Shown: positions 9,296 to 18,472, counted from the stretch's first letter. The stretch: 64,000 nt of DNA from an uncultured Erysipelotrichaceae bacterium (GCA_947385085.1 CANDJN010000005.1:15340-79339); one strand, 5' to 3'. The notes: generated by a model not told the origin, from the sequence alone. Made by a program: numbers and translations.

Positions 9296-10255
9296 TTACT
9301 TAACTAATTTTAAAATTCTTTCATACAAGTCTTGTGAAGTTAAATTATATTCTTTTTGTAGCCAAGCAGCTGTTCCTACTTGACCGAATTTTTCATCAAC
9401 ACCTAACCTGATTAATGGAATTCCTAAGCCATTCTCAGCCATGATTTCAGCAACAGTACTACCTAAGCCACCATAGATACTATGATTTTCAAATGTGACA
9501 ACGTATTTTTTTCCTTCAATTTCATTCAAGAATAACTCTTTATCAAAAGGCTTTATAGTAAACATATCAATTAATTCAACACTAATATGATTTTCTTTTA
9601 ATCTTTCTACCGCTTCTAATGCTTCTGATGTTAGCTGGCCTGAAGAAATCAGCAATATATCGTCGCCGTTTACCAATACGTTACCTTTTCCAAATTCAAA
9701 CGCAGAGCCTTGTTCATATACTTTTTTAACAGGCTTACGGTTTCCTCGCACATAGTGAATACCTTTTAATTTGGAAAAATTATTAATTATCCAACTCATT
9801 TGAACTCCGTCTGCTGCATCGCAGATTAGTGCATTTGGTATTGTTTTCATTAAGGCAACATCTTCCCATGTAGTATGCGTTCCACCATTCTGCGCAACAC
9901 AGAAACCCGGATCAGACCCATAAATATTTATTGTATTATGTGCGTAAGCTCCTGAAACAAAGATTTGATCAAAAACCCTTCTAGTAACGAATGGTCCAAA
10001 TGAATGAATAAATGGAATATATCCAAACAAAGACAATCCAGCAGCTACACCAACCATATTGGCTTCTGCTATTCCACATTCAATAAAATTATCAGGTTTA
10101 TTTGCTTTAATTTTTTTAAAACCGCTGGCTTCGGCCAAATCTGCATCCAATGCTATAATTTTATTATTTTCTTCCATAGCAGATAACAATGTATCGACAA
10201 CACACATCCTCATTTCTTTGCCAGTCGATCTATCTTTACAAAGTTTAAAACGCAT
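9296..10255 (-). CDS. Transketolase, C-terminal subunit
   Basis: A 319-aa transketolase pyrimidine-binding and C-terminal half. Together with the N-terminal subunit it forms a split transketolase transferring two-carbon ketol units. Seen: IECGIAEANMVGVAAGLSLF, holding the Glu that activates thiamine diphosphate (about residues 58-77), GTHTTWEDVALMKTIPN, and a C-terminal domain from about 190. ATG 10255 is preferred, with AGGGAG 8 bases upstream; the longer start at 10273 would bury that site. It is the last gene of a minus-strand operon, 4 bases after the N-subunit stop. A weak hairpin at 9244-9262 may terminate it. Pathway role follows from the PTS and aldolase neighbours and is not settled. 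Confidence 0.9.
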   Translation of the reverse strand: MRFKLCKDRSTGKEMRMCVVDTLLSAMEENNKIIALDADLAEASGFKKIKANKPDNFIECGIAEANMVGVAAGLSLFGYIPFIHSFGPFVTRRVFDQIFVSGAYAHNTINIYGSDPGFCVAQNGGTHTTWEDVALMKTIPNALICDAADGVQMSWIINNFSKLKGIHYVRGNRKPVKKVYEQGSAFEFGKGNVLVNGDDILLISSGQLTSEALEAVERLKENHISVELIDMFTIKPFDKELFLNEIEGKKYVVTFENHSIYGGLGSTVAEIMAENGLGIPLIRLGVDEKFGQVGTAAWLQKEYNLTSQDLYERILKLVK

Positions 10256-10259
10256 CTTC

Positions 10260-11102
10260 TTATCTCCCTTCAATAATTTTTTTCAATTCTTCAATTGCTT
10301 TATGGTTTTCTTCTAAAATTTCAGAATTAATAAATTTTACTGAGTGATTAGATTTCATGTTTTCAAAATAAGGTACACCTTGCCCTTTTATAGTATCTAA
10401 TACAAGACAAGCTGCAGAATCTTTGACCTCTTTCAATTCATTTATACCGCTACAGATATCTTCTTCACTTGAACCACTTACAGTATTAACGGCAAAGCCA
10501 AAAGATTTCATTTTCTCTTCAATGTTAAACTGATTAATAACATCCTTAGTATACCCATCTAGTTGGCGTTTGTTGTCATCAATAATCACAATGCAATTGT
10601 TCAGTTTGTAGTTCGCAATAAATTGAAATGCTTCCCAACATTGGCCTTCATTTAATTCGCCATCACCGACAATTACGTATACATAATTCTCTTTTCTATC
10701 TAATTTCAAAGCATACGCCATCCCAGCCGCAACACTTACGCCTTGTCCTAATGAACCTGTGGTCATATCCACTCCAGGAGTTTTCAATCTGTCTGGATGA
10801 GAAGGCAACAAGGTGCCTCCCTCATTTAACGTAAAAAGTAATTCTTTCTCAAAAAAACCAGATTCCGCTAAGGCACTGTACCAGACTGGGCCACAATGTC
10901 CCTTTGATAAAACTACGAAGTCTCTATCTTCCCATTTTGGATTTTTAGGGTCAAATTTCAGAATTGAGCCATATAATGCACTCATTGTTTCAACCAATGA
11001 TAATGACCCCCCTAAGTGTCCATACCCAATATGCTCTAACATTTCTAAAATATCTAATCGTATTTTTGCTGACAAAATTTTTAATTTATTAATTTCTGAC
11101 AT
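10260..11102 (-). CDS. Transketolase, N-terminal subunit
   Basis: A 280-aa thiamine-diphosphate-binding half of transketolase. Seen: the TPP motif GDGELNEGQCWEAFQFIANY...DDNKRQLDG (about residues 147-185), the N-terminal GYGHLGGSLS with conserved His, and GSLGQGVSVAAGMAYA. It needs the downstream C-subunit for activity. Split transketolases next to PTS genes are known from several carbohydrate clusters (for example Salmonella STM2340-2344) and from apulose-4-phosphate and sulfo-sugar pathways, so the substrate may not be a standard pentose phosphate. It lies 38 bp after the PTS IIA gene in the same operon. Confidence 0.9.
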   Translation of the reverse strand: MSEINKLKILSAKIRLDILEMLEHIGYGHLGGSLSLVETMSALYGSILKFDPKNPKWEDRDFVVLSKGHCGPVWYSALAESGFFEKELLFTLNEGGTLLPSHPDRLKTPGVDMTTGSLGQGVSVAAGMAYALKLDRKENYVYVIVGDGELNEGQCWEAFQFIANYKLNNCIVIIDDNKRQLDGYTKDVINQFNIEEKMKSFGFAVNTVSGSSEEDICSGINELKEVKDSAACLVLDTIKGQGVPYFENMKSNHSVKFINSEILEENHKAIEELKKIIEGR

Positions 11103-11140
11103 AATACATACCCTTGGAAATACACCAATTTGCTCCTTTC

Positions 11141-11581
11141 TTATAAATTTAATTCAAAAAGATTATAAATATCTTCTCTACTATGCGATTTAAGTAGAAT
11201 ATTCTTTTTTGATTCATCAGCAAAAATCTTCGAAATTGCCCTTAGGGCAGACATATGTGATGATGAATCTTTAGCTGCCAATGCAATCAAAGCCCTTACA
11301 TCATACCCACCTTCTTTAAACTTAATAGGTTCTGATAATATAGTAATTGCTATCTGAGTGGCTCTTACACCTTGTTCACTATTAGCATGGATTAAAGCCA
11401 TGTCCTCGCAAAGAACATAATACGGTCCATATTTTTTGGTATTTTCTAAAATACCATCAATATATCTATCCTCACAATAACCTTGATCGATAAGTGGTAA
11501 TACGGCGATTTGAACCGCTTCCTGCCATGTTTCTACTTTGTTTTTAAAATAGATATTCTCTTTTTTTAAAACTTGACTCAT
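11141..11581 (-). CDS. PTS EIIA component, fructose/ascorbate type
   Basis: A 146-aa EIIA of the mannitol/fructose/ascorbate superfamily. It accepts phosphate from HPr on a histidine and passes it to EIIB. Seen: GPYYVLCEDMALIHANSEQG, where His (about residue 65) is the phosphorylation site, and SSSHMSALRAISKIFAD, typical of the C-terminal half. Normal length. It follows the IIB gene by 84 bp and precedes the transketolase genes. The regulator at 14254-16275 ends in a related EIIA-like domain. Confidence 0.88.
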   Translation of the reverse strand: MSQVLKKENIYFKNKVETWQEAVQIAVLPLIDQGYCEDRYIDGILENTKKYGPYYVLCEDMALIHANSEQGVRATQIAITILSEPIKFKEGGYDVRALIALAAKDSSSHMSALRAISKIFADESKKNILLKSHSREDIYNLFELNL

Positions 11582-11665
11582 ATGATCACCTCTTAATTCT
11601 TTATAGTTTACTTTCTACGTTTAAAATTGGGAAATGCCGTTTCATATAGACATTTCCCAATTCAA

Positions 11666-11941
11666 TTAACCTAATTTCTCTCTTAATTTAGATTCGAGTT
11701 CTTCCATATCCATTATATTGTTCAAGAGAATTTTGTTCTCAAAATCACTTGATTGCGACTCTAAGTCTCTTCCAATCACAAATAAGTCGGCTGAATCAGG
11801 AGTTGTATCAGATAATGAAGTATGCAAAACTTCTATTCCAGAAACTCCCATCTTATTTAATACAGATTCAACATTCATTGCGACAATTAATGAACTACCT
11901 AATCCACATCCACAACAACACATAATTTTATTAATTTTCAT
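11666..11941 (-). CDS. PTS EIIB component, ascorbate/lactose type
   Basis: A 91-aa EIIB. Seen: the P-loop CGCGLGSSLIVAMNVESVL close to the N-terminus; one cysteine of this cluster would carry the phosphate. The run CCCGC is unusually cysteine-rich for the family. The protein transfers phosphate from EIIA to the sugar bound by EIIC. Its start lies 12 bp after the IIC stop, with GGAGAAATC as ribosome site, so translation is probably coupled to IIC. Confidence 0.86.
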   Translation of the reverse strand: MKINKIMCCCGCGLGSSLIVAMNVESVLNKMGVSGIEVLHTSLSDTTPDSADLFVIGRDLESQSSDFENKILLNNIMDMEELESKLREKLG

Positions 11942-11953
11942 GATGATTTCTCC

Positions 11954-13393
11954 TTAAGCTTTGTCCTTATCCGCATTTATGTTTGCTTTTTTAGAAAATA
12001 ATAATTTACTAATAATAGGTAACAAATATAATACGATACATAAGATCATGATCGTTGTCGGAGTTACAAATTTACCGATATTTCCTAATATAATTCCAAT
12101 TGCTGAAAAATCAGCGTCAGCGAACGTAGTATTAGCAAAATTCAAAGCTCCCATAACAGGCATACATAACGCAGGTAAAAATGTGATTACCAAACCATGA
12201 ATAAATGATCCTACAACACACCCCTTTACGCCTCCTTCTGCATTCCCAAAGCATCCAGCAGTAGCTCCACAGAAGAAATGTGGTATTACACCAGGCAAAA
12301 TTAATGCCACTGGAACTAATGATGCATCAATTGCGATTAAAATCGCTAATCCAACGATGCCACCTATGAAAGACACTAAGAATCCAATCAAAACAGCATT
12401 CGGTGAATAAGTGAAAACAATTGGGCAATCCAGAGCAGGAGTAGCATGTGGAACCAATTTGTCAGCAATACCTTTAAATGCTGGTACAATCTCACCGACT
12501 ATCATTCTAACTCCGGAAAGAATAATCGTAACACCAGCAGAGAAATTCATTCCGGTCGTTATTGCCCAAACAGCCCAATGTGTCTCTGTTTCAGCTCCAA
12601 TATTCAATAAACCGGATAAATTAGGATAAGATTGAATTAATATAGATGGATCCTCTTGTAAAATCCCTTTACCAACAGCAATAGCCGTTACTACTGAAAA
12701 GAAAATAATCATTGTAACTGCGATAGAAACGGTAGTGTCTCTTAAAAAAGACATTCTTTGTGGGAAATTAATTTCTTCGGTAGATTTACTTTTGCCTTTG
12801 AATAATTTACCGATTTGAGCAGTTAACCAATACGCACAACTTCCAAAATGACCTAAAGAAATTGTATCAGTTTTCGTAATTTTATTCATAGTCTTTTGCG
12901 TAATTGCCGGGCAAATTACCATAACTAGTCCTAATAATAAACCGCCAGCGATCCATAACTGTACTCCTGTCAGACCTAAAGAATTCATAATTACAGCAAA
13001 CATACACGCCATAAACAAAGTTGCATGACCAGTCAAGAAAATATAATTCAGATTAGAGAATCTTGCCAATATTATATTCGTGACCATTCCTAGACACATT
13101 ATATATGCAGTATCAGTTGCGAATTCTACAAGACCAAGTGAAGTGATGGCTTCATTGGAAGGAACAACCCCTTGCATATTGAAAGCGTAGTTAAAAATAT
13201 CGCCAAAAGCGTTTAAAGATCCCGTTTGTAAAAATGAAGACCCTGCATTCAAAATCAAAAAACCTACAATTGTTTTAATAGTCCCTTTAATAATATCTTC
13301 AATTTTCTTTCCCTGAAGTGCTAAACCAAGTAAAGCCATAAGACCAACTATTAATGCTGGTGTTGACAAAATATTAACAATAAAACTAAGCAT
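11954..13393 (-). CDS. PTS EIIC component, ascorbate (UlaA) family
   Basis: A 479-aa polytopic membrane protein of the UlaA/SgaT family that carries sugar across the membrane with phosphorylation. Seen: about ten hydrophobic segments, GFLILNAGSSFLQTGSLNAFG near the N-terminus, the central HWAVWAITTGMNFSAGVTII, and GVIPHFFCGATAGCFGNAEG. UlaA-family members transport L-ascorbate, but the neighbours here lack the ascorbate catabolic genes (no UlaG lactonase, UlaD decarboxylase, or UlaE/F isomerases), so another substrate is likely. It follows deoC by 24 bp. Confidence 0.88.
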   Translation of the reverse strand: MLSFIVNILSTPALIVGLMALLGLALQGKKIEDIIKGTIKTIVGFLILNAGSSFLQTGSLNAFGDIFNYAFNMQGVVPSNEAITSLGLVEFATDTAYIMCLGMVTNIILARFSNLNYIFLTGHATLFMACMFAVIMNSLGLTGVQLWIAGGLLLGLVMVICPAITQKTMNKITKTDTISLGHFGSCAYWLTAQIGKLFKGKSKSTEEINFPQRMSFLRDTTVSIAVTMIIFFSVVTAIAVGKGILQEDPSILIQSYPNLSGLLNIGAETETHWAVWAITTGMNFSAGVTIILSGVRMIVGEIVPAFKGIADKLVPHATPALDCPIVFTYSPNAVLIGFLVSFIGGIVGLAILIAIDASLVPVALILPGVIPHFFCGATAGCFGNAEGGVKGCVVGSFIHGLVITFLPALCMPVMGALNFANTTFADADFSAIGIILGNIGKFVTPTTIMILCIVLYLLPIISKLLFSKKANINADKDKA

Positions 13394-13417
13394 AATTTTT
13401 CTCCTTTTCTATTTCTC

Positions 13418-14056
13418 TTAATCAACCAAAGCGATACCTGCACTCGTGCCAATTCTATCTGCACCAGCTTCTAACATTTTATTCAGGTCCTCTTTATTGC
13501 GTACTCCGCCGGCGGCTTTTACCTTACAAGCGCCTGCAACCGCTTCTTTCATAAGTTTTACATCTTCTGATGCAGCTCCCGAAGTTGAGAAGCCGGTAGA
13601 AGTTTTAACAAATGTTGCTTTGGCCTCAACACACAATTTGCATGCTTTTATAATCTCTTCTTTTGTTAATAAACAATTTTCTAAGATAACTTTGACGCAT
13701 ATATCATCTGCAGCCTTTACTACTGCTTTGATATCATTTCTTACATTATCATAATGACCAGCTTTTAATTCTCCGATATTCAAAACCATATCAATTTCAG
13801 AAGCCCCATTTTCAATCGCGTCTTTCGCTTCGTAGACCTTAGCTTTGGTACTCATCGCACCTAGCGGAAATCCTACAACAGTACAGACCTTAACATCGGT
13901 TCCTTTTAGAAGTTCAGCACATAATGGAACCCAATATGTGTTTACGCAAACACTGGCAAAATCATAAGCTTTCGCCTCTTGACACAACTTTTCAATTTTT
14001 TCTTGTGTTGCATCCGCCTTTAATAAAGTATGATCAATGAGTCTGTTTATTTTCAT
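13418..14056 (-). CDS. deoC: Deoxyribose-phosphate aldolase
   Basis: A 212-aa class I aldolase cleaving 2-deoxyribose 5-phosphate to acetaldehyde and glyceraldehyde 3-phosphate. Seen: IDHTLLKADAT at the N-terminus, the proton-relay Asp in EIDMVLNIG (about residue 93), the Schiff-base Lys in FVKTSTGFSTSGA (about 151), and the second Lys in VKAAGGVRN (about 180). All catalytic residues are present. It is the first gene of the PTS/transketolase operon, behind a promoter with a cre site at 14130, and is preceded by AAGGAGG 7 bases before ATG. Its place at the head of a PTS operon rather than beside nucleoside genes suggests a sugar-phosphate substrate delivered by the PTS. Confidence 0.93.
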   Translation of the reverse strand: MKINRLIDHTLLKADATQEKIEKLCQEAKAYDFASVCVNTYWVPLCAELLKGTDVKVCTVVGFPLGAMSTKAKVYEAKDAIENGASEIDMVLNIGELKAGHYDNVRNDIKAVVKAADDICVKVILENCLLTKEEIIKACKLCVEAKATFVKTSTGFSTSGAASEDVKLMKEAVAGACKVKAAGGVRNKEDLNKMLEAGADRIGTSAGIALVD

Positions 14057-14127
14057 ATTTTATCCTCCTTATCTCATTGGCTAACTTGATTGTAAATTAA
14101 TCTAAGAATTTAAACAAAGCCAAAAAA

Positions 14128-14155
14128 TGTATAAGCGCTTACATTATTTGTGCAA
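14128..14155 (-). promoter_or_regulatory. Promoter with embedded CcpA cre site for deoC-PTS-transketolase operon
   Basis: On the minus strand: TTGCAC (14155-14150), 16-bp spacer, TATACA (14133-14128). The plus-strand sequence TATAAGCGCTTACA at 14130-14143 matches the cre consensus TGWAANCGNTNWCA at 13 of 14 positions and covers the spacer and -10 box. CcpA binding here would repress, so catabolite repression is expected. The leader to deoC is about 65 bases. Confidence 0.75.
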
Positions 14156-14253
14156 CCGGTTCTTCATACTGATAAAAAAGTAGGAGAATTCAAAATCTTA
14201 ATATTTTACTATATCGTTAATCATATTTGTATTTAATTCTATGAGGGATTGAA

Positions 14254-16275
14254 TTAAAGTTTTTCTTTAATCATATTTAATAAATCTGTTTTATTTTCTG
14301 ATTTTACTAAATTTTGGATATACTCTCTGTCTGAACATATAGAAATAATATCTTTCAATATTCCTATGTGACTTGATTGATCTATCGTAGACAACAAAAA
14401 AATTATTTTTGCTTTTTTATTTCCTGGAAAGGTAATTGGCTTTTTACAAATAGCCATTTGTATCGCTAATTTATTTGATCCATCTTCAACTTTTGCATGA
14501 GCTAAGATAACCTCATCATTAACAAACATATATGAACCATAACGCTTTAAATAAATGATGATAGAATCGATATAACTTTGTGAGATGATATTTTTTTTAA
14601 CTGCATTTGAGCCTAGCTTTTGTAAAATAAATTCCCAGCCATAATCCTCTTCAACAAACATGATTTCGTTATTTTCTAATAGAGTTAATAAATCATTCTT
14701 ACACATTACCTCATCATTTTGTGGAGAAAATAGTTTTTCAACCTCAAAGGTAAATTCATTCAATTTGCCAGGATCTATATACTTTTTAGCAATATTTCTT
14801 ACTACATTTACGATTGATTTATTATTGCTGGAAAATTTTATACATTTTCTTAGAATATGAACTTTGTCATCGTCACTTAAAATCGGATGAACAACAATCT
14901 GATTATCAAAATTTCTTTTACCCTTTAAGATGACAGTGGATATAATCAAATCATATTCTGAAAATGATTTATAATCGTTTGATGAACATACGTCAATTAT
15001 ATATGCATTAGGTAACAATAGTGCTATTTCCCGTTTCAACATGTTTCCTGTACTTATTCCATTAGGACAGATAATCTGTACTTTGATGTTCTTTGCTTCA
15101 TGACTTTTATAATCCAAATAAGCTCCAAAATGTAAAGTAATAAATGCTATTTCACTATCAGGAATAGATACTACTAATTTTTTTTCTAAAAATTCACACG
15201 CCTTTTTTGTTATTAAAAATAAATCATTATAGTTATTTTTTATTTCTTCTAACATCGGATTACCTAGTTGGATACCATACTTGTACCTCCACAATGACGA
15301 TTTTAGATGTAGAGACAGAGGTTGCACAACACTTTTCATCGTTTCAGCTTCTATGCATGCAATTCGGCAAAACTCTTTTACTAGGCCAACTGATAAAATG
15401 TCCACATCTTCATCACTTTGATTATTTGAAATATTTACCGATGCAGTTTGAAGTCTGCTTCCTAATAAATGAAGCGATAAATAGATTTTCTCATTATCGT
15501 CTAGATCTTTAAAGTATTTATTAATGAGATTATACTCTTTAGAATTCCTTATTTTATTTTCATCATCTTCAGAAAAATCTACTTTTTCAGTTTCATCTGA
15601 AACATAAGACAAAAAGAAAGCAAGAGAATATAACGTTCCAGACACATAGGTAACTTCCAATTCTTCTGCAATGCTATTTAGCTTAGCATACATAACATCA
15701 ATTTTTTCTTTATTCTCCACAATAATTACATTATCTTGAAACAGCTGTATAATGTTCATGAACAATGTGAAGAAAAGAGAACGTTTTGTTAAAACATCGC
15801 CTTTTACAGAATACCCAAATTTCATTGAATATGATAATTCTAAATGCTTATGAGTCAATTGCGTTTTTACGCTTTTAAAATCCTGTAAAATAGTATTTCT
15901 GCTCACGTCACACAAATGAGCAAAGAAATCTACATATAATGAATTATTGGCCAACAAAAGAAAACAAATAATAATACTGAGTCTTTCTTTTGGTGAAAAA
16001 ATATAATCACTATTCTTAGAAAAGTTATTCAATAAATTCTCAATATCCATCCTTTGTTGATCGCCTAATAAAATTCCCTCCTTACCCAAATCAATTTTTT
16101 TTATATGGTTTTCATTTAGCCACTCATTGATTTTATTCAAATCATAATAAATACTTCTCCTTGTAATACCGGTATTATTTTCTATATCAAGGATTGTTAC
16201 ATATTCATGCATGATTAAAAGGTATTCAATTATTTTTTTATTTCTAGCATTGATAGTTAGCAACAATAAAATCAC
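14254..16275 (-). CDS. PRD-containing BglG/MtlR-type transcriptional regulator
   Basis: A 673-aa PTS-controlled activator. Seen in order: N-terminal HTH (ITRRSIYYDLNKINEWL, about 33-55); two PRD-like helical regions (about 185-375, with FLSYVSDETEKVD and LSLHLLGSRLQ); an EIIB-like domain with the phosphorylatable Cys in ICPNGISTGNML (about 405); and an EIIA-like domain with AHAKVEDGS (about 595). Family knowledge: activity depends on phosphorylation by HPr and the cognate EII proteins. The start is GTG 16275, with AAGGAG 5 bases upstream. It lies directly upstream of and parallel to the PTS operon and is almost certainly its regulator. Confidence 0.87.
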   Translation of the reverse strand: MILLLLTINARNKKIIEYLLIMHEYVTILDIENNTGITRRSIYYDLNKINEWLNENHIKKIDLGKEGILLGDQQRMDIENLLNNFSKNSDYIFSPKERLSIIICFLLLANNSLYVDFFAHLCDVSRNTILQDFKSVKTQLTHKHLELSYSMKFGYSVKGDVLTKRSLFFTLFMNIIQLFQDNVIIVENKEKIDVMYAKLNSIAEELEVTYVSGTLYSLAFFLSYVSDETEKVDFSEDDENKIRNSKEYNLINKYFKDLDDNEKIYLSLHLLGSRLQTASVNISNNQSDEDVDILSVGLVKEFCRIACIEAETMKSVVQPLSLHLKSSLWRYKYGIQLGNPMLEEIKNNYNDLFLITKKACEFLEKKLVVSIPDSEIAFITLHFGAYLDYKSHEAKNIKVQIICPNGISTGNMLKREIALLLPNAYIIDVCSSNDYKSFSEYDLIISTVILKGKRNFDNQIVVHPILSDDDKVHILRKCIKFSSNNKSIVNVVRNIAKKYIDPGKLNEFTFEVEKLFSPQNDEVMCKNDLLTLLENNEIMFVEEDYGWEFILQKLGSNAVKKNIISQSYIDSIIIYLKRYGSYMFVNDEVILAHAKVEDGSNKLAIQMAICKKPITFPGNKKAKIIFLLSTIDQSSHIGILKDIISICSDREYIQNLVKSENKTDLLNMIKEKL

Positions 16276-16764
16276 TCCTTCTCCTTATTAAAGTGCAAAT
16301 CAAGTGATGTTGTCCAATACATTTTTTGTACAAAGCATTACAATATTTGTTACATGAGTAATCAGCCAAATAAAAAATATCTGATATTTTGTTTATTCTT
16401 AAATAGGACCTAGCGCCTTTACTTCTGGATAATCTACACTTTCTGAATTTTGCATTCACAGGCTATAATATTGTGTCCTTCTACATTTAATTTTTCTTTG
16501 ATAGTTTCCTTATAATCAAATACTGTAAATTTTCATTCTTTCAGCTCCTCCTTCTCAAAATTAAATTGCCCTTAGAATATCATTTTATAATTTCACTGTT
16601 TTGAATTATATATAAAAGCATAATTATTAAGATTTTTTAAGAACAATAGTATCTCATGAATTCATAAATGCAAACTTATGATTAATATCTCGAATCTATA
16701 GCTGTATTTTTTGTTAAATAGGTTTTCTGGTCGAGCCATAATTTGGTACACAGTTTCTAGAAAT
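16276..16764. other. AT-rich intergenic region upstream of the PRD regulator
   Basis: About 490 bp with no intact gene. On the minus strand at 16536-16434, an ATG with a GGAGGAG ribosome site is followed, after a one-base shift, by KFTVFDYKETIKEKLNVEGH and a stop at 16436. This looks like the start of a decayed small gene that I cannot identify. The promoter of the PRD regulator presumably lies at its 16,276-16,400 end. Confidence 0.35.
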
Positions 16765-17212
16765 ATTTAGCCAAGATAATTCCAGCGATAGTAACTTGTA
16801 AAAGAAATGAAAGATTCGATATGTAACTTGTTATCTCATTAAGGGAAGCGATAGCTTTAATAATCAATGCCCTCTAATGGAGTCATTGCGACAAAGTTAT
16901 ATGAAAGGATCCTTGATTGAGAGGATTATGTTCCTTATGAATTTTGAAGAGAATGGTAAGCTTTATTCTGCTTGTCATACTATGGTGAGACAAGATGAAG
17001 AACTTGTTTCTGTTTATTACATCAATCGAATGATTAAACTAACAGAGAATGATTCCTTATACAAGCGTTTCTTATATGCTTATGCTAAATATTTTCAATG
17101 GTAAGCTGCATATGAATAAGATGCTTGTTTGTGATTATATCATTGTCAATTATGATCGTCATTATCGAATTTTGAGGCAATCAGAAATGCCTGGAGAAAA
17201 GCAAATAATCAA
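16765..17212 (+). pseudogene. Decayed hipA-like gene copy
   Basis: Nucleotide similarity to hipA (about 7890-8340) is easily followed by eye: AGAAATATTTAG, ATTCCAGCGA, GCTTTAATAATCAA, ATGGTGAGACAAGATGAAGA and ATGCTTGTTTGTGATTATAT. It is broken by several stops and frameshifts. After the ATCAGAAATGCC segment it jumps to GGAGAAAAGCAAATAA, matching the 3' end of hipA, so an internal deletion of about 300 bp is also present. It lies on the far side of the PTS module from the other hipA copies. Confidence 0.85.
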
Positions 17213-17291
17213 CATTAAGAAATAAGATGAAACAAATCAGATAATGACCTCCCATCTATATGGCATTTTGTTTCCTTTATGCAACTTTGAC

Positions 17292-17681
17292 TCATGTCGG
17301 TGTCATGCTTTGCGGTTCTACATAGCTCCAGACACCGAGATTGTTTGCGACGTTCCATATTCGATTACGCTGTGAGGATGATAAAGACTGTCCTACATCA
17401 AAGGCAACGCCGGCATAATGCTGTGACTGTCTGCCATGTCCGCCTTCCCAGATCCGCTTAAACGCATAGCGGAAGGGAATGGGCGATCCATAGGTACGGC
17501 GCGTCACATTCCATGCTTCCATGGCCGCATTGGTTGTCCACAATACGGAGGATTGTGAACTTCCGCGAAATTCTCTTACTAGCATCGTGCGTCCATACGA
17601 ATAGGGCATGGGATCCGATTCTTTCAACCGATATACCTGCAAGGCCTGAGTATCAACATCATATACGATGATCTTTGCCAT
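17292..17681 (-). pseudogene. M15-type peptidoglycan peptidase, C-terminus lost
   Basis: A 129-aa reading frame. Seen: SQHYAGVAFD (about residues 86-95), which fits the M15 zinc-site motif SxHxxGxAxD, and the conserved ending VEPQSMTPT. Homologues I recall continue with WVHFDRR, supplying the last zinc His. Here the next codon is TGA where TGG (Trp) is expected, followed by GTC AAA GTT GCA TAA AGG, which still resembles the lost tail but with His and Asp codons changed. The enzyme is therefore probably inactive. No signal peptide is seen. Ribosome site GGAGG precedes ATG 17681. If functional it would be a small DD- or LD-carboxypeptidase or endolysin-like enzyme. Confidence 0.65.
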
Positions 17682-17959
17682 GAGTTTCCTCCTTTCCTTT
17701 CAATCTATGGTAAAAAAACAAAACGGTATAGGTGAAAGGGAAGCGATGTATCAATCCTATTGGAAAATGGCTGCATGATGAGCCTTATAATCGACATGCC
17801 AGCACATAATCCACCCTATATTTCATCGGTGAATCAACCCCAATAAACCAAATCACATGATCTATTAAAATTGAAAAATTTCGATATAAATAAAAAAATG
17901 CTTTCCTAACGGAAGGCAGGGTAGTATACTATACACGTAAAAATAAGGAGGTATAGCAA

Positions 17960-18472
17960 ATGCTCGATAAAAAAGTTTCAGAATTGTTAAACGATCAGAT
18001 AAACAAAGAACTGTACTCCGGATATTTGTATTTGGATTTTTCAGTTTATTATCAGGAACAGGGATTGGATGGTTTTGCGAATTGGTATATGATTCAGGCT
18101 CAGGAGGAACGCGATCATGCCATGTTAATGCTGGAGTACATGCAAAACAATGGTGAACACATTACTTTAGATCAGATTAACAAGCCGGATAAAGTATGCA
18201 AAACACTTAAGGATCCGTTAGATTTTTCTTTGGATCATGAGCGCTATGTTACGAGCTTGATCAATGCGATCTATGACGCAGCCCATGCGGTAAAGGATTA
18301 TCGGACAATGCAGTTTCTCGATTGGTTTGTAAAAGAACAGGGCGAAGAAGAAAAGAATGCGGAGGATATGGTCAAGAAATTTGAATTGTTTGGGATGGAT
18401 CCGAAGAGCCTATATATGCTGAATAATGAAATGGCATCTCGCACCTACAGTGCACCTTCTTTGACATTATAA
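17960..18472 (+). CDS. ftn: Ferritin, non-haem bacterial type
   Basis: A 170-aa FtnA-like ferritin that oxidises Fe(II) and stores it inside a 24-subunit shell. Seen: ferroxidase ligands in NKELYSGYLYLDF (Glu17) and QAQEERDHAMLM (Glu50, His53), LDHERYVT (about 94), and KEQGEEEKNAEDM (about 127-139). Full length. AAGGAGG lies 7 bases before ATG. The promoter region contains TATACT at about 17930 inside the palindrome TAGTATACTA and an inverted repeat GCTTTCC-TAAC-GGAAGGC just upstream, a possible metal-regulator site. It is followed by a terminator and then feoAB, forming an iron locus. Confidence 0.93.
   Translation: MLDKKVSELLNDQINKELYSGYLYLDFSVYYQEQGLDGFANWYMIQAQEERDHAMLMLEYMQNNGEHITLDQINKPDKVCKTLKDPLDFSLDHERYVTSLINAIYDAAHAVKDYRTMQFLDWFVKEQGEEEKNAEDMVKKFELFGMDPKSLYMLNNEMASRTYSAPSLTL

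Noticed and set aside
14151..14164. Second cre-like site TGCAACCGGTTCTT near the PTS promoter
   Set aside because: Several conserved positions fail; only the neighbouring site is convincing.
16244..16459. 71-codon minus-strand frame upstream of the PRD regulator
   Set aside because: Overlaps the regulator start, low complexity, no ribosome site; the nearby KFTVFDYKE remnant is in another frame.
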